DNA of 64,000 nucleotides from Mycolicibacterium brumae. GTDB lineage: Bacteria; Actinomycetota; Actinomycetes; Mycobacteriales; Mycobacteriaceae. Positions 26,393 through 34,969 of the stretch are shown piece after piece. Under the pieces are notes generated by a model. That model was not told the DNA's origin. It ran no database searches and worked only from the letters and a program-made list of their open reading frames with translations. The stretch covers positions 2,914,001 through 2,978,000 of the forward strand of contig NZ_CP104302.1 of NCBI RefSeq assembly GCF_025215495.1. Direction: 5' to 3'. How positions within the stretch are numbered: position 1 is the first letter of the stretch; each line of letters begins with the position of its first letter. A program made the position numbers and the translations under genes.

Positions 26393-26727
26393 TGACTGAT
26401 ACCCGCGTTTTTGAGCTCCGCACCTACGAGGCCGTGCCCGGCAAGATCGACGCGCTGGTGGCCCGCATCGGCGACCACGCCGCCACCCTGTTCGAGAAGC
26501 ACGGCATGGAGAACATCGGCTTCTGGGTCCAGACCGACGACGAGGGCAAGCGCACCGACACGCTGACCTACATCGTCGCGCACGACAGCCGGGACGCAGC
26601 CGCGCAGTCCTGGAAGGCGTTCTGGGAGGACCCGGAATGGCAGGCCATCCGCGCCAACGGCGAGCAGGTCACCGCCGGCGCCACCTCGGTGTTCATCGAG
26701 GCCACGGACTACTCGAAGATCCGCTGA
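26392..26727 (+). CDS. NIPSNAP-family protein
   Basis: A 111-residue NIPSNAP-domain protein (TRVFELRTYEAVPGKIDALV, then GFWVQTDDEGKRTDTLTYIV, ending KAFWEDPEWQAIR). These small dimeric ferredoxin-like folds accompany many catabolic operons; the biochemical role is not settled. No ribosome site is possible at ATG 26392 because motif A occupies the preceding bases, so leaderless translation is likely, which is common in mycobacteria. It is followed 6 bp later by the SDR at 26734. Confidence 0.88.
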   Translation: MTDTRVFELRTYEAVPGKIDALVARIGDHAATLFEKHGMENIGFWVQTDDEGKRTDTLTYIVAHDSRDAAAQSWKAFWEDPEWQAIRANGEQVTAGATSVFIEATDYSKIR

Positions 26728-26733
26728 CGCCCG

Positions 26734-27501
26734 ATGTCTGCGCTGTTTGATCTGACCGGACACGTCGCGCTGGTCACCGGGGCGAACTCCGGCATCGGCC
26801 TCGGCATGGCCCACGGGCTGGCCGAGGCCGGCGCGGACGTGTGCGTCTGGGGCACCAACGCCGAGCGAAACAAGCTGGCGGAGAAGGACTTAGCCCGACA
26901 TGGCACGAAAGTCCGGGCGATCCGCTGCGACGTCAGCTACGAGGACGCGGTTTCCGCGGCGTTCGACAAGACGCTGGACTACTTCGGCCGGGTCGACTCG
27001 TGCTTCGCCAACGCCGGGGTGCGCTCCCCCGAAATCCCTTTCCTGGACACCACATTGAGCGACTTCCGTCGCGTCACCCGGGTGAACCTGGACGGAGCGT
27101 TCCTGACGCTGCGCGCCGCGGCCCAGCACATGGTCGCCCGCGGCGACGGCGGGGTGCTGGTCGGCACGTCCAGCGTCTCGGCGCACCACGGCACTCCCCG
27201 AGGTCAGGCGTACGCGGCCAGCAAAGCCGGGCTGAGCGCCATGATGCGCAGCTGCGCCGTCGAGTTGGGCCGGCACAAGATCAGCGCGCATTCGCTGGCG
27301 GTCGGCTGGACCGAGACGCCCATGCTCTCCCGCGACCTGGACAACCCCACCTTCCAGGAGAACGTCATCAAGCGAATCCCGAAGCGCCGCTGGGGCGTGC
27401 CGGAGGATTTCGCGCGCGTCGCGGTGTACCTGGCCGGCGGCGCGGGTGGCTTCCAGACCGGGGACGAGATCGTCATCGACGGCGGATACATGGTCTTCTG
27501 A
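26734..27501 (+). CDS. Short-chain dehydrogenase/reductase
   Basis: A 255-residue classical SDR: VTGANSGIGLGMA, FANAGVRSPE, active-site Ser-Tyr-Lys in TSSVSAHHG and YAASKAG, and the C-terminal GDEIVIDGGYMVF. It should be an NAD(P)-dependent alcohol/ketone oxidoreductase similar to gluconate 5-dehydrogenase or 3-oxoacyl reductases. It is second in a two-gene unit with the NIPSNAP gene (6-bp gap) under motif A copy 5. The next gene has its own motif A. Confidence 0.92.
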   Translation: MSALFDLTGHVALVTGANSGIGLGMAHGLAEAGADVCVWGTNAERNKLAEKDLARHGTKVRAIRCDVSYEDAVSAAFDKTLDYFGRVDSCFANAGVRSPEIPFLDTTLSDFRRVTRVNLDGAFLTLRAAAQHMVARGDGGVLVGTSSVSAHHGTPRGQAYAASKAGLSAMMRSCAVELGRHKISAHSLAVGWTETPMLSRDLDNPTFQENVIKRIPKRRWGVPEDFARVAVYLAGGAGGFQTGDEIVIDGGYMVF

Positions 27502-27514
27502 CCATTCTTTTGTT

Positions 27515-27532
27515 CTGTATAGATTGATCTAG
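27515..27532. promoter_or_regulatory. Motif A operator, copy 6
   Basis: CTGTATAGATTGATCTAG, 60 bp before the VOC gene at 27592. Confidence 0.8.
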
Positions 27533-27591
27533 TAAATTGAGAACTGCCAGCCCGGCAGCGCAGCACAGCAAAACTTGGAAGAGGTAAGGCA

Positions 27592-28116
27592 ATGATCAAG
27601 GTTGACCGGATCGCGCACGTCGTGATCAAAGTCCGCGACCTGAATAAGTCCCTGGACTTCTACACCCGCGTCATCGGGCTGAAGGAGATGGGGCGCATCG
27701 ACCCGATGGTCGCGTTCCTGTCCACCGGCCGCGACCACCACGAGCTCGGCATCGCCCAGGTCGGCCCGGACGCCCCGTCGGCTCCCTTCTATCAGGTCGG
27801 AATGGAGCACTTTTCGTTCCGGCTGAACAACGAGGACGATCTGCGCGAGGCCTACCAGACCCTGCTGGACGAGAAGGTGAAGATCGCCTACACCGTCAAC
27901 CACGGTGTGGCCAAGAGCGTTTACTTCTTCGACCCGGATGGCAATGAGCTCGAGGTGTACTGCGACAACTCCCCCGAGGAGGTCGCGACCTTCGCCAACC
28001 CCTACGGCGGCATGGACAAGCTGGAGTTCGCCCAGGACCAGCCGTCGCTGATGGACTCGATCATCGCCGCGCAGCAGGAAATGGCCGCTGCGGCCGAGGC
28101 TGCCGCCAAGGCGTAG
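27592..28116 (+). CDS. VOC protein with possible extradiol-dioxygenase metal triad
   Basis: A 174-residue protein with one full VOC module: RIAHVVIKVRDLNKSLDFYT, GMEHFSFRLNNEDDL, and VYFFDPDGNELEVYCDN. The His (HVV), His (EHF) and Glu (ELE) pattern equals the 2-His-1-Glu iron site of type I extradiol dioxygenases, although glyoxalases and epimerases share it. The C-terminus has an alanine-rich helix (QQEMAAAAEAAAKA). GAAGAGG before the ATG is a good ribosome site. It could be the ring-cleaving step that the window otherwise lacks; this is speculative. Confidence 0.87.
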   Translation: MIKVDRIAHVVIKVRDLNKSLDFYTRVIGLKEMGRIDPMVAFLSTGRDHHELGIAQVGPDAPSAPFYQVGMEHFSFRLNNEDDLREAYQTLLDEKVKIAYTVNHGVAKSVYFFDPDGNELEVYCDNSPEEVATFANPYGGMDKLEFAQDQPSLMDSIIAAQQEMAAAAEAAAKA

Positions 28117-28131
28117 CAGATCACGGGTGGA

Positions 28132-28160
28132 ATCGGGCCGGCGTTGGACGTCGGCCCGAT
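28132..28160 (+). terminator. Intrinsic terminator after the VOC gene
   Basis: ATCGGGCCG and CGGCCCGAT form a 9-bp stem with an 11-base loop, followed by CTCGTTTCTT. Confidence 0.75.
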
Positions 28161-28175
28161 CTCGTTTCTTCGCCC

Positions 28176-29786
28176 CTACGGAGGCGACGAGCCCGAGGCC
28201 GGCGGTTCCGGCGGGTCTGATCCTTGTGTCCGGTGGTGGTGTCGGAAGCGTTTGCGGAAGTGGGCGAGCATGTCGGCGGGCTGGTGATACGGGTTGACCC
28301 GCGGCTGGCCATGATCGAGATGCTTCGGGGGGATCCACTCGACCCGGCCCTCGGCGTTGAGTCGGGTGGTCCAGTTCTGTTGGTAGGCCATCCGATTGTC
28401 CGGGCCGCAGTCCAGCCCCAACTCGTCGACATTCGTCTGGCCGTCCTGGCTGAAATTGTCGAGGTGATCGGCCTGGCACCGGTAGGCGCTGGCTGTGCAC
28501 CCCGGCCGGGTGCATCCCTTGTCCCGGGCGAACAGGACCAGCCGCTGATCGACTGACGCGAGACGCTTGGTCCGACCCAGCCACAACGGTCGGCCACGTC
28601 CGTCGAAGATCACCAGGTAATGCAGGGCATGGGAGGCCATCCGCAGGAAATCACTCATCGGAACCATCGACCCGCCCGCAGTCACCGCCCACCCCGTGAG
28701 CGCCGCCGGCACGTCGGGGGCCGGTATCGCGGGGGTTCCGGAAGTTTCCGCCTGGCCGGGGGTTTCGGGCCGATCATGCCGCTGCGCGGTGTCCGGGCCG
28801 GTGATGGTGACGACGGGGTCGGTGATCGGCCCGCCGCCGAGGTCGGCGGGGATTCCGCCGTGGGCCGCGGCGTTGAGCTCCGCAAGTGTGGTGGTGACGA
28901 TGACGGTGACGGGTAGTCCGTTGTGTTGCCCGAGGTCGCCGGAGGCCAGCAGTGCCCGCATCGCGGCGACCAGCGCGTCGTGATTGCGCTGGGCGATCGT
29001 GCGCCGATCACCCTGAATCTGCTCCTCCGACGGTGTTCCCGAGACACAGGGGTGTTCATCCTCCGGGTTGCACATGCCCGGCGCCGCCAACTTCTCCAGG
29101 ATGGGTTCCAGGGTGGCCCAGGCTTCGGGGGTCAACCGCGCCCGCAGGTTGCGCATCCCGTCATGGGTCTGGGCGCCGACGGACAGGCCGCGGGCGGCGG
29201 CGCGGCGACGATCAGCGAAGTCCCCGTCCGGATCGAGGACCATGAGCAGCATGGTCGCCAGTTTGCTCAAATGCGAGGGCCCGTACTGCGTGGCGAGCTC
29301 GGCCAACTCCTTCTCGGCATCAGCCCGGGTCTCCGGATCCACCGCGGCGGGGATCTTGGCGTAGGTGTCCCGGACAATCGCGACCTGTTCGGGGCCGATC
29401 ACCCCCGCCGCCACGCCTTGCGCCACGGTGGGCATGACTGGTTCCAGGGGTTGCCCATCCAACGCGACCCGCGGCCCCAGGTCGGCGGCCTCGGCCAACC
29501 GGCGCCGGGCGGCGCCGCGGGAGATGCGTAACCGGTCCTCCAGGACGAGGGTGAGGTTCGCCGCCCCCAACACCCCGGGATTGCCGTCGGCGATCAGCCG
29601 GGCCAGCAGTCGGTGGTCGGCCGCCGGGCCCCGCCAGGCGAGGGCTTCCCGGCGCGCGAGCACCTCCAACACCTCCTCGGAGGACAGGGCGTCGAGGGAC
29701 GCCGAAGCCAAGACGCGGTGAGCGGTTTCGGCCTGCGCGAGGGCGGCGAAGATCGCCTCCCGATCGGCGTAGGCGTTGCTTCTCAT
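28176..29786 (-). CDS. DUF222 and HNH-endonuclease domain protein (13E12 type)
   Basis: A 536-residue member of the actinobacterial 13E12 repeat family. DUF222 covers about residues 20-400 (VLASASLDALSSEEVLEVLA; GVAAGVIGPEQVAIVRDTY); the C-terminal HNH region is CTRPGCTASAYRCQADHLDN then DELGLDCGPDNRMAYQQNW. The family is multi-copy in mycobacteria and often linked to mobile or repetitive DNA; its function is unproven. ATG 29786 was preferred to 29816. It interrupts the catabolic region, has no motif A or B, and is probably an unrelated insertion. The 200 bp upstream hold imperfect C-rich repeats. Confidence 0.9.
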   Translation of the reverse strand: MRSNAYADREAIFAALAQAETAHRVLASASLDALSSEEVLEVLARREALAWRGPAADHRLLARLIADGNPGVLGAANLTLVLEDRLRISRGAARRRLAEAADLGPRVALDGQPLEPVMPTVAQGVAAGVIGPEQVAIVRDTYAKIPAAVDPETRADAEKELAELATQYGPSHLSKLATMLLMVLDPDGDFADRRRAAARGLSVGAQTHDGMRNLRARLTPEAWATLEPILEKLAAPGMCNPEDEHPCVSGTPSEEQIQGDRRTIAQRNHDALVAAMRALLASGDLGQHNGLPVTVIVTTTLAELNAAAHGGIPADLGGGPITDPVVTITGPDTAQRHDRPETPGQAETSGTPAIPAPDVPAALTGWAVTAGGSMVPMSDFLRMASHALHYLVIFDGRGRPLWLGRTKRLASVDQRLVLFARDKGCTRPGCTASAYRCQADHLDNFSQDGQTNVDELGLDCGPDNRMAYQQNWTTRLNAEGRVEWIPPKHLDHGQPRVNPYHQPADMLAHFRKRFRHHHRTQGSDPPEPPASGSSPP

Positions 29787-29908
29787 ACCAACAACGCTAG
29801 ACCCCACCACCGACAAGTTCCGTTGCGAGACAACGGAAAACGGCCCTGTGGATTGAGAGTTCTATGAGAAAATTCGACCCTCGCGCGGGCACCGTCTCAC
29901 TATCAGCG

Positions 29909-29960
29909 ACACCCGCCCGAAACGCCCGACGCACCCGTCCGACACACCCGCCCGAAACCC
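29909..29960. repeat. Short imperfect C-rich direct repeats
   Basis: The string ACACCCGCCCGAAAC recurs with small changes (near 29909 and 29943, with a diverged copy between), in the gap between the DUF222 start and the flavin reductase stop. No function is evident. Confidence 0.4.
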
Positions 29961-29986
29961 CGAAGTTCGCGCCCAGATCCCCCGAA

Positions 29987-30529
29987 TTACTCCGCCTCGT
30001 ACGGCACAAAGTCGGCCATGTCCCCGTCGAACGCGAGGACCGCGAGGCGGCGGAACTTGCTGCCGTGGAACACAAGTGGCGCGGCGTCCGGCTTGGCGAT
30101 CAGTCCGTGGATCTGCAGCAGCGCGATGGTGTGATCGCCCGCCGGCAGCTCGGCATACGGTGAGCACTCCAGCCACGCGGTGGCGCCGCGGACCAGCACG
30201 GCGCCCTCCTCGGTGTGGTCCCAGGCGACCGAAGCGAAGCGGTTGTCGGCCCGACGGGCCAGCGTCATGCAGATGTCGTCCTGACCTTGCGCGAGCACGC
30301 TGATCCCGAGTTTGGGCAGGGTGCGCAACATCTTCCAGGTGCCCGATCCCGCCTGGAAACACAGGGACACCAGCGCAGGTTCCAGCGACACCGAGGTGAA
30401 CGAGCTGGCGGCCATCCCGATCGGGGCGCCGTCGACCAGCGCGCTCACCGCGGTGACCCCCGAGGGGAAGCAGCCGAACGCCCGGCGCAGCGCGTTCGGA
30501 TCGGCTTCCAGGGATTCGATCGAGATCAT
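29987..30529 (-). CDS. Flavin reductase domain protein
   Basis: A 180-residue flavin reductase of the HpaC/HsaB type: LRRAFGCFPSGVTAVSALV, GMAASSFTSVSLEPALVSLC, GDHTIALLQIHGL and PLVFHGSKFRRL. Such proteins reduce FMN or FAD with NAD(P)H and deliver it to a separate monooxygenase. No two-component monooxygenase is in the window, so its partner must be elsewhere, or it works as a direct reductase. Motif A copy 7 lies 83 bp upstream, placing it in the same regulon. Confidence 0.92.
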   Translation of the reverse strand: MISIESLEADPNALRRAFGCFPSGVTAVSALVDGAPIGMAASSFTSVSLEPALVSLCFQAGSGTWKMLRTLPKLGISVLAQGQDDICMTLARRADNRFASVAWDHTEEGAVLVRGATAWLECSPYAELPAGDHTIALLQIHGLIAKPDAAPLVFHGSKFRRLAVLAFDGDMADFVPYEAE

Positions 30530-30611
30530 GATCTGGTTCCACCCAACTCATCGGCGCCCGGCGGGGCGATGGACGTCGGCGACAGTGCGCCACGTCACAA
30601 TCCTACCGCGA

Positions 30612-30629
30612 TTGGATAGATTGATCTAG
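30612..30629. promoter_or_regulatory. Motif A operator, copy 7
   Basis: TTGGATAGATTGATCTAG, upstream of the flavin reductase (minus). All 18 bases match the reverse complement of copy 9 at 37130-37147. Confidence 0.8.
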
Positions 30630-30633
30630 TGTC

Positions 30634-31647
30634 TCAAAAAGGCGCGTCCGACACCTGGACCATGAGCTTCCCGTCATGGTCGCCGGTGAACAGCCGGTTC
30701 AGCGCCTCCGGCGCCGCCTCCAAGCCGTCCAGCACGTGGTCCTTCCATTGCAGTTGCCCGGCCTGGATCCAACCCGCCAGATCTGAGTAGGCCTCCCGCG
30801 CGCGGTGGAAGTGGTCCAGGATCACGAAACCCTGAATCGTCAACCGCTGCATGAGGACTCGGCCGAAGTCCCGCGGGCCCGCCATCGGCTCATCGGAGTT
30901 GTACTGCGAGATCAACCCGCACACCGCCATCCGGCCGCCGCGGTTCATCCGGGCGTAGACGGCGTCCATGATCGGACCGCCGACGTTCTCGAAGTCCATA
31001 TCGATTCCGTCTGGACACAACCGGTCCAACGCCGCGCCGACGTCCTCGTTCTTGTAGTCGATGGCGGCGTCGAAGCCGAGATCGTCGATGATCCAGCGAC
31101 ACTTCTCCGGCCCGCCGGCGATGCCGACCACCCGCGCGCCCTTGATCTTGCCGATCTGGCCGACGATGGAGCCGACGGCGCCGGCGGCGGCCGAGACCAC
31201 CAGCGTTTCAGCGGGTTTTGGCCGGCAGATATCGATCAGCCCGACGTAGGCGGTCAACCCGGTGGTGCCGAGCACCGACACCGAGGCCGTCAGTGGAACG
31301 CCATCGCGGCGGCGGATGCGCCCGGCCGAGGCGGCGTCGTAGACCGAGTACCGCTGCCAGCCGCCTTCGCCGAGCACCACCGCGTCGCCCGGGACGAACC
31401 GCTGCGAGGCGCTCTCCTCGACCACCCCGACGGTGACGCCGCGGACGACCTCGCCGACGCCGACCGGCGGCAGGTACTGCTCACGGTCGCTGAGCCACAC
31501 CCGGTTGGTCGGGTCGATGGAGAGGTACACATTGCGCACCAGGATCTGGTCCTCGCCGAGCTCCGGGACCGGCAGATCGGACAGCTCCAGATCGTCGGCG
31601 CCGTCGGGCCGTCGGCCCAGCACCCATCCGCTATTGCTCCGGGCCAT
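30634..31647 (-). CDS. Zinc-independent MDR oxidoreductase (prostaglandin-reductase/CurA type)
   Basis: A 337-residue medium-chain reductase without zinc ligands: SIDPTNRVWLSDREQYLPPV near the N-terminus, VSAAAGAVGSIVGQIGKIKG as the NADPH Rossmann motif, then DFENVGGPIMDAVYARMNRG. The family reduces the double bond of alpha,beta-unsaturated ketones or aldehydes. The ATG at 31647 (MARSNSGWVLG) was preferred to 31710, which lies close to motif A. It is divergent from the FadE pair and shares motif A copy 8 with it. Confidence 0.92.
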   Translation of the reverse strand: MARSNSGWVLGRRPDGADDLELSDLPVPELGEDQILVRNVYLSIDPTNRVWLSDREQYLPPVGVGEVVRGVTVGVVEESASQRFVPGDAVVLGEGGWQRYSVYDAASAGRIRRRDGVPLTASVSVLGTTGLTAYVGLIDICRPKPAETLVVSAAAGAVGSIVGQIGKIKGARVVGIAGGPEKCRWIIDDLGFDAAIDYKNEDVGAALDRLCPDGIDMDFENVGGPIMDAVYARMNRGGRMAVCGLISQYNSDEPMAGPRDFGRVLMQRLTIQGFVILDHFHRAREAYSDLAGWIQAGQLQWKDHVLDGLEAAPEALNRLFTGDHDGKLMVQVSDAPF

Positions 31648-31714
31648 TGCCGCCGCCTCTCTCGATGAATCCTCGTCGTTGACACGCCGACGCCCACGTC
31701 CTATCGTCACCGTA

Positions 31715-31732
31715 GTAGATCGTTCTATCTAG
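31715..31732. promoter_or_regulatory. Motif A operator, copy 8
   Basis: GTAGATCGTTCTATCTAG (reverse complement CTAGATAGAACGATCTAC), between the divergent MDR (31647) and FadE (31755) genes. Confidence 0.75.
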
Positions 31733-31754
31733 CGCTAGATCGGGAGTTATTCAC

Positions 31755-32951
31755 TTGAGCACCGACACCCACGCCGCACGGGTGGCCGACGCCGCACGCG
31801 CCGTCGTGCGGGATCACCCGCCACGGGAAGTCCCGGCCGCCGAGTTCTTCGGCGCCTGCTACGACGCCGGCCTGTCCTGGATCCACTTCCCCGAGGGCCT
31901 CGGCGGCCTCGGGTTGTCACGCGGACTGCAGGGCGTGGCCGACGCGGTGTTCCAGGAGGCCGGGGCGCCGTCGCCGTATGACCTGAACATCATCGGCTAC
32001 GGGATGGCAGCCCCCACCGTCGTTGAGCACGCCCAGACCGAGGAGCTCAAGCGACAGTGGCTGCGCCCGCTGGCCTCCACCGAGGACATCTGGTGCCAGC
32101 TGTTCTCCGAACCGGGAGCCGGGTCGGATCTGGCCGGATTGGCCACCTCCGCGGTCCGCGACGGCGACGACTGGGTGGTCAACGGCCAGAAGGTGTGGAC
32201 CACGCTGGCGCACTGCTCCCGCTGGGCCATCCTGATCGCCCGCACCGATCCCGACATGCCGAAGCACAAAGGCCTGACCTACTTCGTCGTCGACATGAAC
32301 AGCCCCGGCGTGGACGTGCGCCCGCTACGCCAGATGACCGGGCAGGCCGAATTCAACGAGGTCTACCTCAACGACGTCCGGGTCCCGGACGCCTACCGAC
32401 TGGGCGCGGTCGGCGGCGGCTGGGGCGTCGCGATGACGACGCTGATGAACGAGCGCAGCACGATCGGCGCAGCCGGGCTGCGGCGCGGTTACGGGACCAT
32501 CGCCGACGCCGTCGCGCTGTGGGCGCAGCGGCCCGAGCTGCGCACCCCGGTCAAGCGCGACCACCTGACCGAGCTGTGGCTGCGCGCCGAGGCGCAGCGG
32601 CTCACCTCCGAACGGGCCCGGGTGTCGGCGACCGTCCGCGGACCGGGCCCGGAGGGCTCCATCGACAAACTCGTCGGCGCGGAGCTCAACCAGCGGATCT
32701 ACGAGTTCTGCATGGACCTGCTCGGTGCGGAATCGACGCTGTACCACGACTATTCGATGCGCGAGATCACCGCCGAGAACGCCAATGTCGGCGGCCCGGT
32801 GCAGGAGCGGTTCCTGCGCTCACGCGCCAACACCATTGAAGGCGGCACCTCGGAGGTGCTGCGCAACATACTCGGCGAGCGGATCCTGGGCCTACCCGGG
32901 GATCTGCGCGCCGATTCCGGACGACCCTGGCGTGAGGTGCCCCGTGGCTGA
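31755..32951 (+). CDS. Acyl-CoA dehydrogenase, subunit 1
   Basis: A 398-residue FadE-type protein from a TTG start with GGGAG upstream. It has the FAD/substrate segments LFSEPGAGSDLAGLATSAVR and VNGQKVWTTLAHCSRWAILI, and the catalytic Glu in NTIEGGTSEVLRNILGERIL. It dehydrogenates an acyl-CoA to the enoyl-CoA. It overlaps the next FadE gene by 8 bp. Adjacent unequal FadE genes in mycobacteria make alpha2-beta2 heterotetramers for steroid-type substrates, which suggests a bulky substrate here (inference). Motif A copy 8 is 23 bp upstream. Confidence 0.93.
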   Translation: MSTDTHAARVADAARAVVRDHPPREVPAAEFFGACYDAGLSWIHFPEGLGGLGLSRGLQGVADAVFQEAGAPSPYDLNIIGYGMAAPTVVEHAQTEELKRQWLRPLASTEDIWCQLFSEPGAGSDLAGLATSAVRDGDDWVVNGQKVWTTLAHCSRWAILIARTDPDMPKHKGLTYFVVDMNSPGVDVRPLRQMTGQAEFNEVYLNDVRVPDAYRLGAVGGGWGVAMTTLMNERSTIGAAGLRRGYGTIADAVALWAQRPELRTPVKRDHLTELWLRAEAQRLTSERARVSATVRGPGPEGSIDKLVGAELNQRIYEFCMDLLGAESTLYHDYSMREITAENANVGGPVQERFLRSRANTIEGGTSEVLRNILGERILGLPGDLRADSGRPWREVPRG

Positions 32952-34110
32952 CATCGAAGAGTTCGCGTTCACCCCCGAGCAGCAGGAGCTGCGCGCCGCG
33001 GTGCGCCGGTTCGCCGCCGACCATTCCGACGAGGAAACCGTCCGGAAGCTGATGGACTCCACCCCGCGATTCGACGAAAAGTCTTGGCTACGGCTGGGTT
33101 CGGAGCTCGGCGTGCTGGGCCTGGGCGTCCCCGAGGAGCTCGACGGCTCCGGCGGTGGGATCGTCGACGCCGCGATCCTCGTCGAGGAACTCGGCGCGAT
33201 GCTGTTCTGCGGCCCGATCTACGGCACCGTCATGCTGGCCATCCCGGCGCTGGTCGCGGCGCCTGACTCACCGGCGCGCGACGCCATCCTGGGCCCGCTG
33301 GTGGCCGGTGAGCGCACCGCCGCCTGCGCGCTCGGCGAACGGGCCGGGCAATTCGACGCCGGCGCGGTCACCGTGCGGGCGGCCGAATCCGACGGACAGT
33401 GGACGCTGACCGGAACCATCCCGCAGATGGTCGACGCCGGAGCGGCCGATGACCTGCTCATCGCGGCCACCGGCCCGGACGGGGTGGCACTGTACGCCGT
33501 GGAGGCCGACGCGCCGGGCGCGCGGCGCACCGAACTGTCCACCCTGGACCCGACCCGCCCGCAGGCCGCTGTCGGATTCGACGGGGTGTTCGCCCGCCGG
33601 CTCGCCGACCCCGCGCAAACCGCCGCGGTCTGCTCGCACGCGCTGCAGGTGGCCTCGGTGCTGCTGGCCGCCGAGCAGGTCGGCGGCGGGCAGCATCTGC
33701 TCGACCTCAGCGTCGCTTACGCCAAGGAGCGGTTGCAGTTCGGCCGGCCGATCGGATCATTTCAGGCGGTCAAGCACCGGATCGCGAACATGTTCGTCGA
33801 GCAGGAACACGGCCGGTCGGCGGCCTATCACGGCGCCTGGGCGCTGCAGGACCGCACCGACGACCCGGCGCTGGTCGCGTCCATCGCTCAGGCGGCCTGC
33901 TCGGTGACGTTCTCCCGGATTGCGGCCGACACCATCCAGGTGCACGGCGGCATCGGGTTCACCTGGGAGCACCAGGCACACCTGTACTTCAAGCGGGCGT
34001 TCACCGACGCCGCGCTGCTGGGCAGCGCCGAGGCGCACCGGGACCGGATCGCCGGCGCGGTTCTCGACTCTGCCACAACGGATTACACGGTCGAGGTGGC
34101 GACCGGATGA
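32944..34110 (+). CDS. Acyl-CoA dehydrogenase, subunit 2
   Basis: A 388-residue FadE partner starting at a GTG inside the end of the previous gene (MADIEEFAFTPEQQELRAAV). It carries the C-terminal FAD-binding part typical of the partner chain: AYAKERLQFGRPIGSFQAVK and IQVHGGIGFTWEHQAHLYF. The usual catalytic Glu segment seen in subunit 1 is absent, as expected if the two chains share an active site. Translational coupling with subunit 1 (8-bp overlap) supports a stoichiometric complex. Confidence 0.92.
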   Translation: MADIEEFAFTPEQQELRAAVRRFAADHSDEETVRKLMDSTPRFDEKSWLRLGSELGVLGLGVPEELDGSGGGIVDAAILVEELGAMLFCGPIYGTVMLAIPALVAAPDSPARDAILGPLVAGERTAACALGERAGQFDAGAVTVRAAESDGQWTLTGTIPQMVDAGAADDLLIAATGPDGVALYAVEADAPGARRTELSTLDPTRPQAAVGFDGVFARRLADPAQTAAVCSHALQVASVLLAAEQVGGGQHLLDLSVAYAKERLQFGRPIGSFQAVKHRIANMFVEQEHGRSAAYHGAWALQDRTDDPALVASIAQAACSVTFSRIAADTIQVHGGIGFTWEHQAHLYFKRAFTDAALLGSAEAHRDRIAGAVLDSATTDYTVEVATG

Positions 34111-34170
34111 GCTCCGGGTTCGCGGGGCGGTGCCGATCCCCCATCCCGTGACCCCGGCTTCAACACCGAA

Positions 34171-34203
34171 GAGCCCGCCCGAGGAATGTCCTCGGGCGGG
34201 CTC
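34171..34203. terminator. Bidirectional hairpin terminator
   Basis: GAGCCCGCCCGAGG-AATGT-CCTCGGGCGGGCTC, a perfect 14-bp stem between the convergent FadE (34110) and SDR (34218) genes. Confidence 0.88.
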
Positions 34204-34217
34204 CTTGGGATCGCGGC

Positions 34218-34964
34218 TCAGGGCACGATGCCACCAGTGGCCAGCACCAGCTGGCCGGTGATCCACCGGGCATCCGGCGACGCCAGCAGCGACACCGCAT
34301 CGGCGATGTCTTCGGGCTCCCCGATGCGTCCCAGCGGCGTCCGCGCGATCAGCGCGTCGTCCTGCTCCTGGGTGTTCGTCCCGATCAGGTCGGTGTTGGT
34401 GAACCCCACCCCGATCGAGTTCACGGTGATGTTGCGCGGCCCGAGTTCGGCGGCCAGCGAGCGGGTCGCCGCCTCCAGTCCCGCCTTGGTCGCGACGTAG
34501 ACCGTGCTCCACGGCAGCGGAAAGACCGTGACGCACGAGCTGATATTGATGATTCGCCCGCCGTCCTCCGGGAACAACGGGGCTGCCGCCTGCATGGTCG
34601 CGATAGGACCCAGGATGTTGACGTCGAACTGCTTGCGGGTGAACGCCTCGGTGACGTCGTCGATGGGCTCGCGGCCCACCTCCTGCACCGCGTTGTTGAC
34701 CAGGACGTCGAGGCGGCCCAGGTCGGTGGCCGCCTTTCGGACAAGCTCCTGAGCTTGCGACCAGTTCCCCATATCCGCCCGCATCGCGACGGCTCTTCCA
34801 CCGGCTGCCTCGATACTGTCGACGACGGCGTCCGCCTTGTCCTGGGACGCAACGTAATTCACCACCACGGTCGCCCCGTCTGATGCCAACCGGCGGGCAG
34901 TCGCCGCGCCGATCCCTCGCGACGAGCCGGTGACGATCGCAACCTTGCCTGTCAGTCTGCTCAT
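34218..34964 (-). CDS. Short-chain dehydrogenase/reductase (FabG-like)
   Basis: A 248-residue SDR: VTGSSRGIGAATAR, LVNNAVQEVG, catalytic Tyr-Lys in STVYVATKAG and FTNTDLIGTNTQEQ. The C-terminus ends ATGGIVP. It is a probable NAD(P)-dependent 3-oxoacyl or alcohol oxidoreductase. Start MSRLTGKVAIV at 34964 lies 5 bp after the preceding NTF2-like gene. It is last of the four-gene unit 37066-34218 (SDR, NTF2-like, NTF2-like, SDR). Confidence 0.92.
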   Translation of the reverse strand: MSRLTGKVAIVTGSSRGIGAATARRLASDGATVVVNYVASQDKADAVVDSIEAAGGRAVAMRADMGNWSQAQELVRKAATDLGRLDVLVNNAVQEVGREPIDDVTEAFTRKQFDVNILGPIATMQAAAPLFPEDGGRIINISSCVTVFPLPWSTVYVATKAGLEAATRSLAAELGPRNITVNSIGVGFTNTDLIGTNTQEQDDALIARTPLGRIGEPEDIADAVSLLASPDARWITGQLVLATGGIVP

Positions 34965-34969
34965 CGGCA

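Noticed and set aside
31729..31738. CTAGCGCTAG palindrome beside motif A copy 8
   Set aside because: Short, occurs once, and lies within A-site flanks; no repeated pattern supports it as a separate operator.
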